From Enterococcus sp. DIV0660C (GTDB lineage: Bacteria > Bacillota > Bacilli > Lactobacillales > Enterococcaceae), in assembly GCF_017316125.1 (NCBI RefSeq), contig NZ_JAFLWA010000027.1, positions 1 through 52,331 on the forward strand: 52,331 nt of DNA, read 5' to 3'. A program made the translations under genes and the position numbers. Positions 10,399 through 18,230 of this stretch are shown one piece after another (position 1 is the first letter of the stretch; each line of letters starts with the position of its first letter). The notes below the pieces were generated by a model. It was not told the origin of the DNA. It did no database searches and worked only from the letters and a program-made list of their open reading frames with translations.

Positions 10399-10510
10399 GT
10401 CTTTTCACTTAACAGCTTCTCCCTGCTTTGAAAAATAACTCGTAATTTCTCAAAAAGAATTTCATACTTTATTCATATTCATTTTTTATACTTTATTAGA
10501 GGTGAAAAGT

Positions 10511-11239
10511 ATGAAAATAATCCGTTATGCCATTGCGCGTTTAGCATATTATAAAAAGCAAACAATTGTATATACTTTATTTTCCAGCTTCTTTGCTTTT
10601 TTGTTACTCATCTCTTTTAATTTATATAATTTACAAACTACTTTACACAAACAAATTCAAAACCGTTTAACTATCTTTAGTTCAACTAACCAAGAAGAAA
10701 AGATTCCACAACTAGATAGTGTTAGTCACTTCTATTCATCAGTTATTTTGGTTCTTGTCCTTTGCTTTGCGCTTTGTTTTTTCTTCTTTTTCATCCATAT
10801 CTTAAAACAAAATCGACAAGAATTGATGAATTGGCGTTTGACTGGATTTTCACAAAAAAAATTATTTTTCTTTGTCTACACACAAATGTTTGTACCCATT
10901 GCTGCCGCTTGTTTAGGTTTATTATTATGGAGTATCAGTTTCCAACATCTCTACGAAACTTTGCTACAAAGTATAAACTTAACTGTTCTTGACATATTTA
11001 AGTTTCCTGATTTTTCTGTTCCTTCTTCTGTTAGTGGATTGACCATTCCTATCAATCAAGAAGCTTTTTTTCAAATTGATTTTACGAGTGAATTTTTGCT
11101 TGTTGATACATTTAAAGGAATCGTTCAAACTCTTCTCACTTTAACTTTTGTTAGCTTATTTATAAGTGTTTTGTCCTTTATCTATTTTTCTCGAAGACTG
11201 CAAAAAGGGAGGTTCATTCAACATGAAACAACCAAATAA
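10511..11239 (+). CDS. ABC-transporter permease-like membrane protein
   Basis: A 242-residue protein with four predicted membrane segments (about 20-42, 80-102, 125-147 and 205-230). Between segments 3 and 4 is an extracytoplasmic stretch. The first-helix, long-loop and three-helix pattern with an RQELMNWRLTGFSQKKLF cytosolic turn resembles FtsX/MacB-type permeases, but it is about the size of one half. The ATG at 10511 follows AGAGGTG; the in-frame GTG at 10502 is less likely. It overlaps the following ATPase-like gene by 17 bases, so the two are translationally linked. Substrate unknown. Confidence 0.6.
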   Translation: MKIIRYAIARLAYYKKQTIVYTLFSSFFAFLLLISFNLYNLQTTLHKQIQNRLTIFSSTNQEEKIPQLDSVSHFYSSVILVLVLCFALCFFFFFIHILKQNRQELMNWRLTGFSQKKLFFFVYTQMFVPIAAACLGLLLWSISFQHLYETLLQSINLTVLDIFKFPDFSVPSSVSGLTIPINQEAFFQIDFTSEFLLVDTFKGIVQTLLTLTFVSLFISVLSFIYFSRRLQKGRFIQHETTK

Positions 11240-11735
11240 TACAGCTCATTTCAACTGCCTTACTGTTATTCTTAGTTCAAAAGAAAAACAACAACATTTA
11301 CTTAATGAATGGAAAGAAAATTTGGTGCTAGATGATACGCCAAGTTACACGATTATTCAAAAAAATTGGCCGATCTTTCCTTATTTAAAGTTGAAGGATC
11401 ATGTCTATTTAGATATTTCCAGTAAAGAAATCAAATCAACTGGTCCCACTTATCAGTCACAATTGAAACTTGATTCCTCTTGGGAAAAGCTGTCGGCAGA
11501 TGAACTCTCTTTATTAGAAAAAATCAAACTGCAACTCTTGCATGCGTTACTTTCTAAACGGACACAGATTATTGTGGAAGACGCATTTGATGACCTAACA
11601 ATCACCGAAACACAAGAATTGTTAGACATTCTTTGCTTGCTCGCTCGTCAAGAAAATCAAACAATCTTACTGTTCACCAATAATGCCACCATTGCCCACA
11701 GTCCCTATATTGATCATTTAGAAGATGCTTCCTAA
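11223..11735 (+). CDS. degenerate ABC-transporter ATPase-like protein
   Basis: A 170-residue protein that looks like the C-terminal half of an ABC nucleotide-binding domain. LSADE at 90-94 sits where LSGGE is expected, and ALLSKRTQIIVEDAFDDLT (108-126) aligns with the region from the signature helix to Walker B, with ED in place of DE. ILLFTNN (148-154) takes the place of the H-loop and lacks the His. No GxxGxGKS P-loop is present in the N-terminal part (VILSSKEKQQ instead). The ATG at 11223 follows GGGAGG. It is likely unable to hydrolyse ATP by the usual mechanism, yet the frame is intact and coupled to the permease-like gene. Confidence 0.6.
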   Translation: MKQPNNTAHFNCLTVILSSKEKQQHLLNEWKENLVLDDTPSYTIIQKNWPIFPYLKLKDHVYLDISSKEIKSTGPTYQSQLKLDSSWEKLSADELSLLEKIKLQLLHALLSKRTQIIVEDAFDDLTITETQELLDILCLLARQENQTILLFTNNATIAHSPYIDHLEDAS

Positions 11736-11784
11736 ATTTTTTTCATGTCCTTTACTCAATTGTTCTTACTAATGAAACATCATC

Positions 11785-11823
11785 AAAAAGCCAGATGCGA
11801 ATATCCTCGCACCTGGCTTTTTT
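11785..11823. terminator. bidirectional terminator
   Basis: AAAAGCCAG-TGCGA and TCGCA-CTGGCTTTT form a stem with one mismatch, followed by T residues. It lies between convergent genes, and its distal end touches the stop of the kinase gene. Confidence 0.82.
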
Positions 11824-13282
11824 AGTTTTCTTGAGACTCTTCTTTTATTTCTACATCTGGCAATCGGACAGTAAATGTTGTTCCTTTTCCTTCTTCACTC
11901 TCGACCTCGATTTTTCCTTTATGCAGACGAACTAGTTGTTGCACGATTGGCAATCCTAAACCAGATTCACCATATTTTGTATTCTTTCTTGATGGATCAA
12001 CCTTATAGTAACGTTCCCAAATATTTTTCATCTGCTGTTCTGAGATGCCGATTCCTGTGTCTTTGATTTTAATAATCGTTTCAAGATAGCCTTTTTCTAT
12101 ACTAATAGTAATTTGACCATTTTCGGTAAACTGAATCGCATTTTGAATAATATTAACCATGATTTGCACGAAACGATCATAATCAGCATACACATCAATT
12201 TCTTCCTGCGCTTCTAAAACCAGCGTGTCTCCAGCTGCTTCTGCTTTTGCTTCAAGCTGTGTCACAAGATTTCTCAAAGTTTCCGTTCCATTGAATTTCT
12301 TGATGACCATCGTAATTTGGTCGGTCCGGATTTTCTCATAGTCAAGATTCTCATTGACTAGTCGAATAAGGCGCTCCGTTTCATTTTTCATTAACTTGAT
12401 TGCATTTTCTCGTTGATTTTCTGGAATCGCGTCATAGGCAAGACCTTCTAGTAAGCCATTAATCGTGGTCAAAGGTGTGCGCATTTCATGTGCTGCATCT
12501 GCCATGAATTGACGTCGTCGATTCTCTTGTTCTTCAATTTCTGCTTGCGACTCTTTGAGCGAGTTCGTCATCTTATTGAAGTCGTCTGCGAGCTCGTCAA
12601 ATTCATCTTTGTCGTGAACAGGTAGCTGGACATCAAAATTTCCATTCGTTACTTCTTTGGTTGCATTACGCAAACGATTAATCCGTTTGACCTGAAACGC
12701 AGCAAATACGTAACTAGCAATAATCGCAACAATACTTGAAAAAATAAACCCTTTGAAAAGATTCAACGTAACTGAACGTACACTATTATCAATATTTCGT
12801 GCGGGCTGGCTCACAACCAAAGCACCATAAAATTCATGGTTCAAATTAAATGGTACTAGGGCGTATGAGGTCGCTTGTTGTTGCCCCAAAATATTTTTAT
12901 GATCGGTAAATTTTTGTTGTTTCCCGTTGCGCAAATTTTTCCATTGTTCTGGACTAATCGTAAAATCCAGCATAGAATCGTCTGTTGGATAAATAAGTCG
13001 TTCATTTTTATCAATAAAGATAAAGTTGACATTCTGCTCCGTCAATACTTGTTCTGTCAAAAGCAAAGCATTTTGAAACGCCTGATCTTGACTCAACTGC
13101 GGAAAGGTATTGGCATATGTTTGTGTGGTTTTTTCAACAGATTCCGCATAACCAAACAGTTGTTGGTAATTATTTTCTTCAATCGTCTGTTTCGTCAATT
13201 GTGTAAATGAAATCCCAACAATCAAAATAATCATGGCAATCATACTACAAAAAGCAAGTAATTGTTGATAAAGATAACGCAT
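11822..13282 (-). CDS. sensor histidine kinase, LisK/CsrS-like architecture
   Basis: A 486-residue membrane kinase. TM1 is about 11-29, an extracytoplasmic sensor domain runs about 30-172, TM2 is about 176-196, HAMP about 198-250. The HisKA phospho-acceptor is His265 in MADAAHEMRTPLTT, followed by HATPase_c with N-box IIQNAIQF, DTGIGIS and GESGLGLPIV. The start codon overlaps the stop of the response regulator gene by one base (TAATG). The stimulus is unknown. The architecture resembles LisK/EtaS-type envelope-stress kinases, but the identity of the system cannot be fixed from sequence alone. Confidence 0.9.
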   Translation of the reverse strand: MRYLYQQLLAFCSMIAMIILIVGISFTQLTKQTIEENNYQQLFGYAESVEKTTQTYANTFPQLSQDQAFQNALLLTEQVLTEQNVNFIFIDKNERLIYPTDDSMLDFTISPEQWKNLRNGKQQKFTDHKNILGQQQATSYALVPFNLNHEFYGALVVSQPARNIDNSVRSVTLNLFKGFIFSSIVAIIASYVFAAFQVKRINRLRNATKEVTNGNFDVQLPVHDKDEFDELADDFNKMTNSLKESQAEIEEQENRRRQFMADAAHEMRTPLTTINGLLEGLAYDAIPENQRENAIKLMKNETERLIRLVNENLDYEKIRTDQITMVIKKFNGTETLRNLVTQLEAKAEAAGDTLVLEAQEEIDVYADYDRFVQIMVNIIQNAIQFTENGQITISIEKGYLETIIKIKDTGIGISEQQMKNIWERYYKVDPSRKNTKYGESGLGLPIVQQLVRLHKGKIEVESEEGKGTTFTVRLPDVEIKEESQEN

Positions 13283-13998
13283 TAGGCAACACCAGAATCA
13301 TCAAACTTATAGCCGACGCCCCAAACCGTTTGAATGACTTGCGGACCGACTTTCTCAATTTTTTGACGAAGTTTTTTGATATGTGCATCAACTGTTCGCT
13401 CATCACCAAAATATTGATAATCCCAAACTAATTCCAATAGCTGTTCTCTTGAAAAAACTTGTCGTGGTTTTTTCGCCAAAGTAAATAAAAGATCAAATTC
13501 TTTTGGCGTCAACCCTTCAATCAATTGACCATCAAGATAAGCCTCACGAGTTTTAGTATTCATTTTAAAATGTTCTGTTTGAATGTCGAAATGATTATCT
13601 GATTCACTGGCTTCTTCTTTTGAATCGGCCAGTTCGCTTCGACGGTGCAGAGCTTTCATTCGTGCAATCAAAGTTAATGGACTAAACGGCTTCGTTACGT
13701 AGTCATCCGCCCCCATTTCTAACCCAATAACTTGGTCACTCTCTGAGTCACGTGCAGTCAGCATAATGATCGGCACTGTACTTGAGATTTTTCGAATCTC
13801 ACGCCCAACAACCATGCCATCCATTGTTGGTAAATTCAAATCAAGTGTAATCATGTCCCAATGTGCAGGATTTTCTAAAAATGCATCCAAACCGTCTTTA
13901 CCATCATACTTGAACGTTGCCTCCCAACCTTCATTCAAAAAAAACATCTGCATCATTTCAGAAACAGATTGGTTATCTTCAATCATTAAAATGTTCAT
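13282..13998 (-). CDS. OmpR-family response regulator
   Basis: A 238-residue regulator. The receiver domain has IEDNQ near the N-terminus, phospho-acceptor Asp in MITLDLNLPTMDG, the switch Thr in IIMLTARDS, and Lys in YVTKPFSP. The winged-helix domain has LTPKEFDLLFTLAKKPRQVFSREQLLE and a C-terminal GVGYKF wing. The ATG at 13998 is chosen because GGAGG lies at proper distance; the in-frame ATG six bases earlier would sit almost on the ribosome binding site. It is the middle gene of the operon SdpI-like / regulator / kinase, with overlaps at both ends. Confidence 0.93.
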   Translation of the reverse strand: MNILMIEDNQSVSEMMQMFFLNEGWEATFKYDGKDGLDAFLENPAHWDMITLDLNLPTMDGMVVGREIRKISSTVPIIMLTARDSESDQVIGLEMGADDYVTKPFSPLTLIARMKALHRRSELADSKEEASESDNHFDIQTEHFKMNTKTREAYLDGQLIEGLTPKEFDLLFTLAKKPRQVFSREQLLELVWDYQYFGDERTVDAHIKKLRQKIEKVGPQVIQTVWGVGYKFDDSGVA

Positions 13999-14329
13999 AG
14001 TCATCCCCTCCGGATTTCTGGTCAAATTCCTGTAATTTTTTTTCCGTTAAAATAAAGATCGGCATAATTGGAAAAACTAATACCAACAGTTCAATCAAAA
14101 AGTAATTCGTATTTCCTGTTACTTTTAATAAATAGCCGATCACTGCCATTATCAAGCCAAAAATAATAAAATAGTTGCCACTAACTTTCTGGGCTAACTG
14201 CCAGTGTTCATCCGTTTTGGTAGCTAACGGTGAGTGGTAACCATACAATGGCAAGTTTCCTTTGGAAGGAAACAAGCGAAAGAAAATACCAATAGTCGTT
14301 AAAGCAACACCTACAACTAAAAAAATCAT
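13979..14329 (-). CDS. SdpI-family small membrane protein
   Basis: A 116-residue protein with three hydrophobic segments. The central signature YGYHSPLATKTDEHW followed by AQKVSGNYFII matches the SdpI/YhfL C-terminal domain (GYRTP...W..A...SG). In Bacillus SdpI gives immunity to the SdpC toxin and controls SdpR, but most homologues are uncharacterised. AGGAGG lies six bases before the ATG at 14329. The end overlaps the response regulator gene by 20 bases, making it the first gene of a three-gene operon. A role in sensing or envelope protection is inferred only from this context. Confidence 0.75.
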   Translation of the reverse strand: MIFLVVGVALTTIGIFFRLFPSKGNLPLYGYHSPLATKTDEHWQLAQKVSGNYFIIFGLIMAVIGYLLKVTGNTNYFLIELLVLVFPIMPIFILTEKKLQEFDQKSGGDDYEHFND

Positions 14330-14413
14330 TGATTTCCTCCTAAAAAGTTCTCTTTCTAGTATACTCCAAATAGTCTTGTGAACCAATATATTCAATAATT
14401 ATTCATGAAAGGT

Positions 14414-14441
14414 TTGTCTTTTGTTCATTCTTTGTTAAGAT
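14414..14441 (+). promoter_or_regulatory. promoter of the HAD phosphatase gene
   Basis: TTGTCT (14414-14419) and TAAGAT (14436-14441), spacing 16, lie about 33 bases before the start codon. Confidence 0.45.
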
Positions 14442-14473
14442 AGGTTTATTGAAAAGATAAAGGAGTTTTTTTT

Positions 14474-15247
14474 GTGTCAAACTATCAAGCAATTACTTTT
14501 TTTGACCTAGATGGAACACTGCTAGATGCGCATTCAACAATCACTCCAGAAGTTGCATCTGCTATGAATGCCTTAAAAGAAAATCACGTCTTACCTGTTA
14601 TTGCAACTGGAAGAACAGAAATCGAAATCCAAAAGATCATGGAAGATGCTGGAATCACTTCAGCTGTTACCATGAACGGCTCTTATATTCGTGTGGATGG
14701 AAAAGAAATCCACTCTGAGCTTTTTTCAGAAGAAGAATGTCAAAGAATGTATGAACACGTTCGTTCACAAGGTCATGAACTTTCATACTACAATCACGAA
14801 AATATTTGGTGTACTGGCCACAACCAAATAATGATTGATGCCTATAACTTCATTCATTCTGAAGTCCCACCAATTGAACCTTTTGCTTTTCGCGAAAATA
14901 AAATCAACATGCTCTTGATTCTTTCACAAAGTGGCGATGAATATTATCATGAACAGTTTCCTGAACTAACTTTTTATCGAAACGGCCCATATTCAATTGA
15001 TACCGTAAAAAAAGGAATCTCTAAAGGTGCTGGCGTCAAACGACTAAAAGACGAATTAGGGTTGACTAATGTCCCAACTTTTGGATTTGGTGATGGGCCG
15101 AATGACTTTGCCCTTCTAGAAGCTTGCGACAATAAAATTGCAATGGGTAATGCCTATGATGGACTAAAAGAGTTAGCGACTTTCGTTACTAAAAAAAATA
15201 CTGAAGGTGGCATCGTCCACGCATTGAAACATTTTGATTTGATCTAA
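14474..15247 (+). CDS. Cof-type HAD-IIB sugar-phosphate phosphatase
   Basis: A 257-residue HAD hydrolase of the Cof/YkrA subfamily. Motif I is FFDLDGTLLD (about 9-18), motif II IATGRT near 43, motif III Lys in KKGISKGAGVKRL, and motif IV GFGDGPNDFALLE near 200, with a large IIB cap domain between II and III. These enzymes usually dephosphorylate sugar phosphates or flavin/PLP intermediates; the substrate here cannot be told. The start is GTG at 14474, preceded by AAAGGAG. It is monocistronic, followed by its own terminator. Confidence 0.88.
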   Translation: MSNYQAITFFDLDGTLLDAHSTITPEVASAMNALKENHVLPVIATGRTEIEIQKIMEDAGITSAVTMNGSYIRVDGKEIHSELFSEEECQRMYEHVRSQGHELSYYNHENIWCTGHNQIMIDAYNFIHSEVPPIEPFAFRENKINMLLILSQSGDEYYHEQFPELTFYRNGPYSIDTVKKGISKGAGVKRLKDELGLTNVPTFGFGDGPNDFALLEACDNKIAMGNAYDGLKELATFVTKKNTEGGIVHALKHFDLI

Positions 15248-15273
15248 AAAGTAAATGAGCCGTCTTTAAGAAG

Positions 15274-15310
15274 TCTCGAAACAGGTAGCACTGTTTCGAG
15301 ATTTTTTTTT
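15274..15310 (+). terminator. terminator of the HAD gene
   Basis: TCTCGAAACAG pairs with CTGTTTCGAGA around a 6-base loop, then nine T. Confidence 0.88.
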
Positions 15311-15385
15311 AAACTTCAACGAATTTTTTATGAATCATATTTTTATTCTTTTATCTGCTCTTACTTTGTTCTTAACGCTTTTTTA

Positions 15386-15413
15386 TTGAAAATAGTTTAA
15401 AATATGGTATACT
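15386..15413 (+). promoter_or_regulatory. promoter of ssrA
   Basis: TTGAAA (15386-15391), 16-base spacer with a TG extension (TGGTATACT), and TATACT (15408-15413). Transcription would begin about 30-35 bases before the mature tmRNA 5' end. Confidence 0.7.
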
Positions 15414-15453
15414 GTTTTTGTGCGTAATGCATCTGTAACCCTTGTGACTTTAC

Positions 15454-15818
15454 GGGGACGTTACGGATTCGACAGGCACAGTTTGAGCTTGAATTGCGTT
15501 TCGTAGGTTACGTCTACGTTAAAACGTTACAGTTAAATATAACTGCTAAAAACGAAAACTATTCTTACGCTTTAGCTGCCTAAAAACAGTTAGCGTAGAT
15601 CCTCTCGGTATCGCCCATGTGCTCGAGTAAGGGTCCTAACTTTAGTGGGATACGTTTCAACTTTCCGTCTGTAAGTTGAAAAAGAGCGCATCAGACTAGC
15701 AATACAAAATGCCTGTCACTCGGCAAGTTGTAAAGCGAAACCTTAAATGAGTTGACTATGAACGTAGATTTTTAAGTGGCGATGTGTTTGGACGCGGGTT
15801 CGACTCCCGCCGTCTCCA
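15454..15818 (+). ncRNA. ssrA: transfer-messenger RNA (tmRNA)
   Basis: The 365-base RNA rescues stalled ribosomes. The 5' end GGGGACGTTACGGATTCGAC pairs with the 3' end GTCTCC to form the tRNA(Ala)-like acceptor, and GGGTTCGACTCCCGCC provides the T arm. The tag frame starts at GCT (15545) and reads AKNENYSYALAA before TAA at 15581-15583, close to the enterococcal AKNEN-S-ALAA type. The encoded sequence ends at the discriminator A, so CCA is not genome-encoded and must be added. A promoter precedes it and a terminator follows at 15850. Confidence 0.97.
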
Positions 15819-15849
15819 TATTTATATTGTTGAGACAAACAATAATACG

Positions 15850-15879
15850 AAAAAACGTTGTTCAATCAACGTTTTTTTA
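15850..15879 (+). terminator. terminator of ssrA
   Basis: AAAAAACGTTG and CAACGTTTTTT around a 6-base loop, 30 bases after the tmRNA 3' end. Confidence 0.85.
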
Positions 15880-15974
15880 TTTTGCTCAAATAGAGAAAAT
15901 TTGATTAACGCTTTGTAGTAAAGAGGCTAAACTACCTGCCAGAAAAAACGTTGAAACTTATTATTGCTCATAAA

Positions 15975-16024
15975 AAAACGACCTAAGCCTTTCATAAAAG
16001 AGAGAAAGACTTAGGTCACCTTTT
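15975..16024. terminator. terminator downstream of the phospholipase operon
   Basis: GACCTAAG plus TTTC pairs with GAAAG plus CTTAGGTC, with T tracts on both sides. It is the first terminator met by reverse-strand transcription leaving 16168. The 16020-16167 stretch in between is AT-rich with no gene seen. Confidence 0.7.
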
Positions 16025-16167
16025 TATAAAATTCTAGTGTCGGTCTGAATATTAACTAAATTTATCTACTATCATCTGATTTTGATTGATGATCAACTTC
16101 CTCATTGATTATACAAAAAATACTTCATAAGATTTGCAGGGTGAAAGTCTGATAAATTCGCTATTAT

Positions 16168-16428
16168 TCACACAAAAAATGCCGGAAAGATAAACACGAG
16201 AACTAAATATATCGGAAATACTAACATCATGATACTATTTGCTAAAAGAATAACTGTCCTATAAGTCCCTCTTTTCAATCTTATCGCTATTAATAGTCCG
16301 ATTGAACCGATTAATGGTGTAAAGACAGATAGAGGAATTCCTAATGAAAAAAAAGATTGTTGAAGAAACATAACTATGCCTAATAAAATAGTAATTACTG
16401 ATAAAGTAATCCTTACTTTTTCATTCAT
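16168..16428 (-). CDS. small three-span membrane protein, 86 aa
   Basis: A hydrophobic protein starting MNEKVRITLSVIT with three membrane segments (about 6-24, 29-49 and 58-82) joined by short basic loops such as RLKRGTYR. The ATG at 16428 overlaps the stop of the phospholipase-like gene (TGATG), so translation is coupled. I do not recognise a family. Its size and position as last gene of the operon would suit an immunity or membrane-protection function against the phospholipase, or a transport accessory role, but that is inference. Confidence 0.65.
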   Translation of the reverse strand: MNEKVRITLSVITILLGIVMFLQQSFFSLGIPLSVFTPLIGSIGLLIAIRLKRGTYRTVILLANSIMMLVFPIYLVLVFIFPAFFV

Positions 16429-16934
16429 CAACTGAATACAACATATGCACCTGCAGCAACCGCATATTTATAACTTAACTTGTTTGTACTATTCATAATA
16501 GCCTTCAACCTTGCCCGAAAATTTTTATTACAAGTTGTATTATTTCCGCCATGTATATAACAGTAATCATGATACATACATGCTGTATCTAAATCATCAG
16601 TAGGCGTATTTCCTTTTCCTGCATTTCCATAACCACAATAGTTGCCATAAATTAAAAATGTTGCTCTAGCACTTATACTTCTTTCTGTTGAGTCAAATGA
16701 TTCAATTACATAGCCAATTTCGATAATATAATCCTCTACACCATCTAATTCTGCAGACTCAATATCAAAATACTTGTTACCTTCATTATCCACATAAGTA
16801 TATTGTTCAACAACAGAAATAATATCTTCGTTTTCTGGTGTTAATTTTTCATTAACTTCTGCAGTTGCAGTAATACCACCTATTGTAAAAATACAAGTTA
16901 ATGCTAATAATACTGTTAATATATTTTTTTTCAT
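16428..16934 (-). CDS. secreted phospholipase A2-like protein
   Basis: A 168-residue exported protein: signal peptide about 1-26, a pro-like acidic region to about 92, then a compact PLA2 core. YGNYCGYGNAGKGN is the calcium-binding loop, and PTDDLDTACMYHDYCY contains the catalytic His122-Asp123 pair, an almost textbook match to the secreted PLA2 signature. Four cysteines (100, 119, 125, 135) allow two disulfides. The ATG at 16934 is preferred to 16940 because AAGGAG is seven bases away. It is the middle gene of three overlapping genes. The gene is much more AT-rich than its surroundings. Activity on phospholipids is predicted from motifs, not shown. Confidence 0.85.
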   Translation of the reverse strand: MKKNILTVLLALTCIFTIGGITATAEVNEKLTPENEDIISVVEQYTYVDNEGNKYFDIESAELDGVEDYIIEIGYVIESFDSTERSISARATFLIYGNYCGYGNAGKGNTPTDDLDTACMYHDYCYIHGGNNTTCNKNFRARLKAIMNSTNKLSYKYAVAAGAYVVFS

Positions 16935-16936
16935 TT

Positions 16937-17473
16937 TCATACTCCTTTTTTTATGAATGATGCAAGCCCATCTTTTTCAGGATTAAATACTATTTTTTTA
17001 CCTTTTGAATGATTTAATCTTACTAAAGTTGGAACTTGTGTGATGCCATATTCATTGATTAACTCTTCATAATGTAAATGATCCTTATCATTAGTATCGA
17101 AATAATATATTTTTCGATCAGTATGTTCTACTATTGGCGTTAGCGTTTGAAGAAAACCTTGACAAACTGAACAGTCATTCCTACCAAAGTAAAGCAAAAT
17201 ATTATCTTGATTCAATAAATATAGTTCGTGACTGTTCATTATTATCAATTTATTTTTATCTTCTAAATTAGCAATCTTTTCATCATAAATTTTAACTTCT
17301 TCTTGCATATTTTGTTTTAACTCTATTTTTTCTGAATTTATATGTTGCAATCTGTTTGGTATCTTTTCAAAATAAAAAATAAAATATCCACCCCCCATCG
17401 TTATTAAAAGAACTAAACAAAATATTACGAAAACAAACCTCCTTCTTCTCATTGAGTTCTTTTTCACCACCAA
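16937..17473 (-). CDS. membrane-anchored thioredoxin-like protein
   Basis: A 178-residue protein: basic N-terminus, one membrane anchor (about 13-34), a likely coiled-coil spacer (about 41-75), then a thioredoxin-fold domain with active-site CSVC at 101-104 (YFGRNDCSVC) and the cis-proline QVPT at 147-149. It resembles bacteriocin-accessory and thiol-disulfide oxidoreductase proteins acting outside the membrane. The stop overlaps the next gene's region, so it heads the operon with the cysteine-containing phospholipase. The start is uncertain: TTG 17473, GTG 17470/17467 or ATG 17452 are all possible, none with a strong ribosome binding site. Confidence 0.78.
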   Translation of the reverse strand: MVVKKNSMRRRRFVFVIFCLVLLITMGGGYFIFYFEKIPNRLQHINSEKIELKQNMQEEVKIYDEKIANLEDKNKLIIMNSHELYLLNQDNILLYFGRNDCSVCQGFLQTLTPIVEHTDRKIYYFDTNDKDHLHYEELINEYGITQVPTLVRLNHSKGKKIVFNPEKDGLASFIKKGV

Positions 17474-17572
17474 AATCTCTACTATGTCTTTCTACCAAAC
17501 TACCCATTCTATACAAAAGTATCGATATATGTATTATCAACAAGCACATTAAATCACGAAAACACCGCAAAA

Positions 17573-17586
17573 GAAAACGCTTTCTC
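17573..17586. promoter_or_regulatory. cre-like palindromic sequence
   Basis: GAAAACGCTTTCTC, 100 bases upstream of the thioredoxin-like gene, matches the central part of a CcpA operator but lacks the outer TG and CA. The whole 17474-17792 gap otherwise shows only AT-rich sequence and no supportable gene. Confidence 0.25.
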
Positions 17587-17792
17587 AGATAGTTAGAGTT
17601 ATTTAATAAATTTTAATGCAAACTTTCTAGATATACTCACTGCGACAACTGCAAATTCCTCTTAGTCACTTCCATTTGTCATCCAAAAATGAATCCTTCT
17701 CTTAACTAAAATAAAGAAATCTGTATTTTAACAAAAAAACGCAAGGAACATCTCTCCTCACGTTTTCCTTTTTCTTCTATTAAACTATGAGC

Positions 17793-18230
17793 CTACAAAA
17801 TTTTTTCCATTCGGATATGTTCAACTGGCGCAATCGCCATTAAATACGTCTCTCCATATGCAACGTAACCCATTTTTTCATAAAATGATTGCGCACTTAC
17901 CCGCGCTTCTAATTCGATTCTTTTGGCTTGCTTTTTTTTCGCATAAAGTTCTAGATGTTTGAGCAATTGTTTGCCTACACCTGCACTTTGCCTTTGCGAA
18001 TCAACACATAGATACTCAACTTTCATTTTTGATTCATCTAGCTTCTGATTAAGCACGCCAACACCTAAAAGGAATTCATCATCAAACGCTCCAAGAATAT
18101 ATTGCTCCGCCTCATGTGAAAAATCCTCTTCTTCAATCGTTAACCCCAGCGGAATACGCATGACTTTATTTCGCAAGTTTAACGTTTGTTGATATTTTTC
18201 TGAGTCGTACTCAATTTTTTGGATATCCAT
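17793..18230 (-). CDS. GNAT-family N-acetyltransferase
   Basis: A 145-residue acetyltransferase starting MDIQKIEYDSEKYQ. The acetyl-CoA motif A is VEYLCVDSQRQSAGVGKQLLKHLE (about 70-93, with the Q/R-x-x-G-x-G/A type loop) and motif B ARVSAQSFYEKMGYVAYGETY follows. The substrate cannot be predicted. The ATG at 18230 is chosen over 18239 because AAAGGA lies nine or more bases from it but abuts the earlier one. Homologues of the ElaA/YjcF type are small-molecule acetyltransferases. Monocistronic. Confidence 0.88.
   Translation of the reverse strand: MDIQKIEYDSEKYQQTLNLRNKVMRIPLGLTIEEEDFSHEAEQYILGAFDDEFLLGVGVLNQKLDESKMKVEYLCVDSQRQSAGVGKQLLKHLELYAKKKQAKRIELEARVSAQSFYEKMGYVAYGETYLMAIAPVEHIRMEKIL

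Noticed and set aside
17367-17570. 67-aa reverse open frame overlapping the thioredoxin-like gene
   Set aside because: It overlaps a coding region in another frame, lacks a ribosome binding site and shows no recognisable domain.
17849-17862. CGTCTCTCCATAT resembling the ssrA 3' end (CGTCTCCATAT), a possible attachment site
   Set aside because: It lies inside the GNAT coding sequence, matches only about ten bases with an insertion, and there is no integrase in the window.
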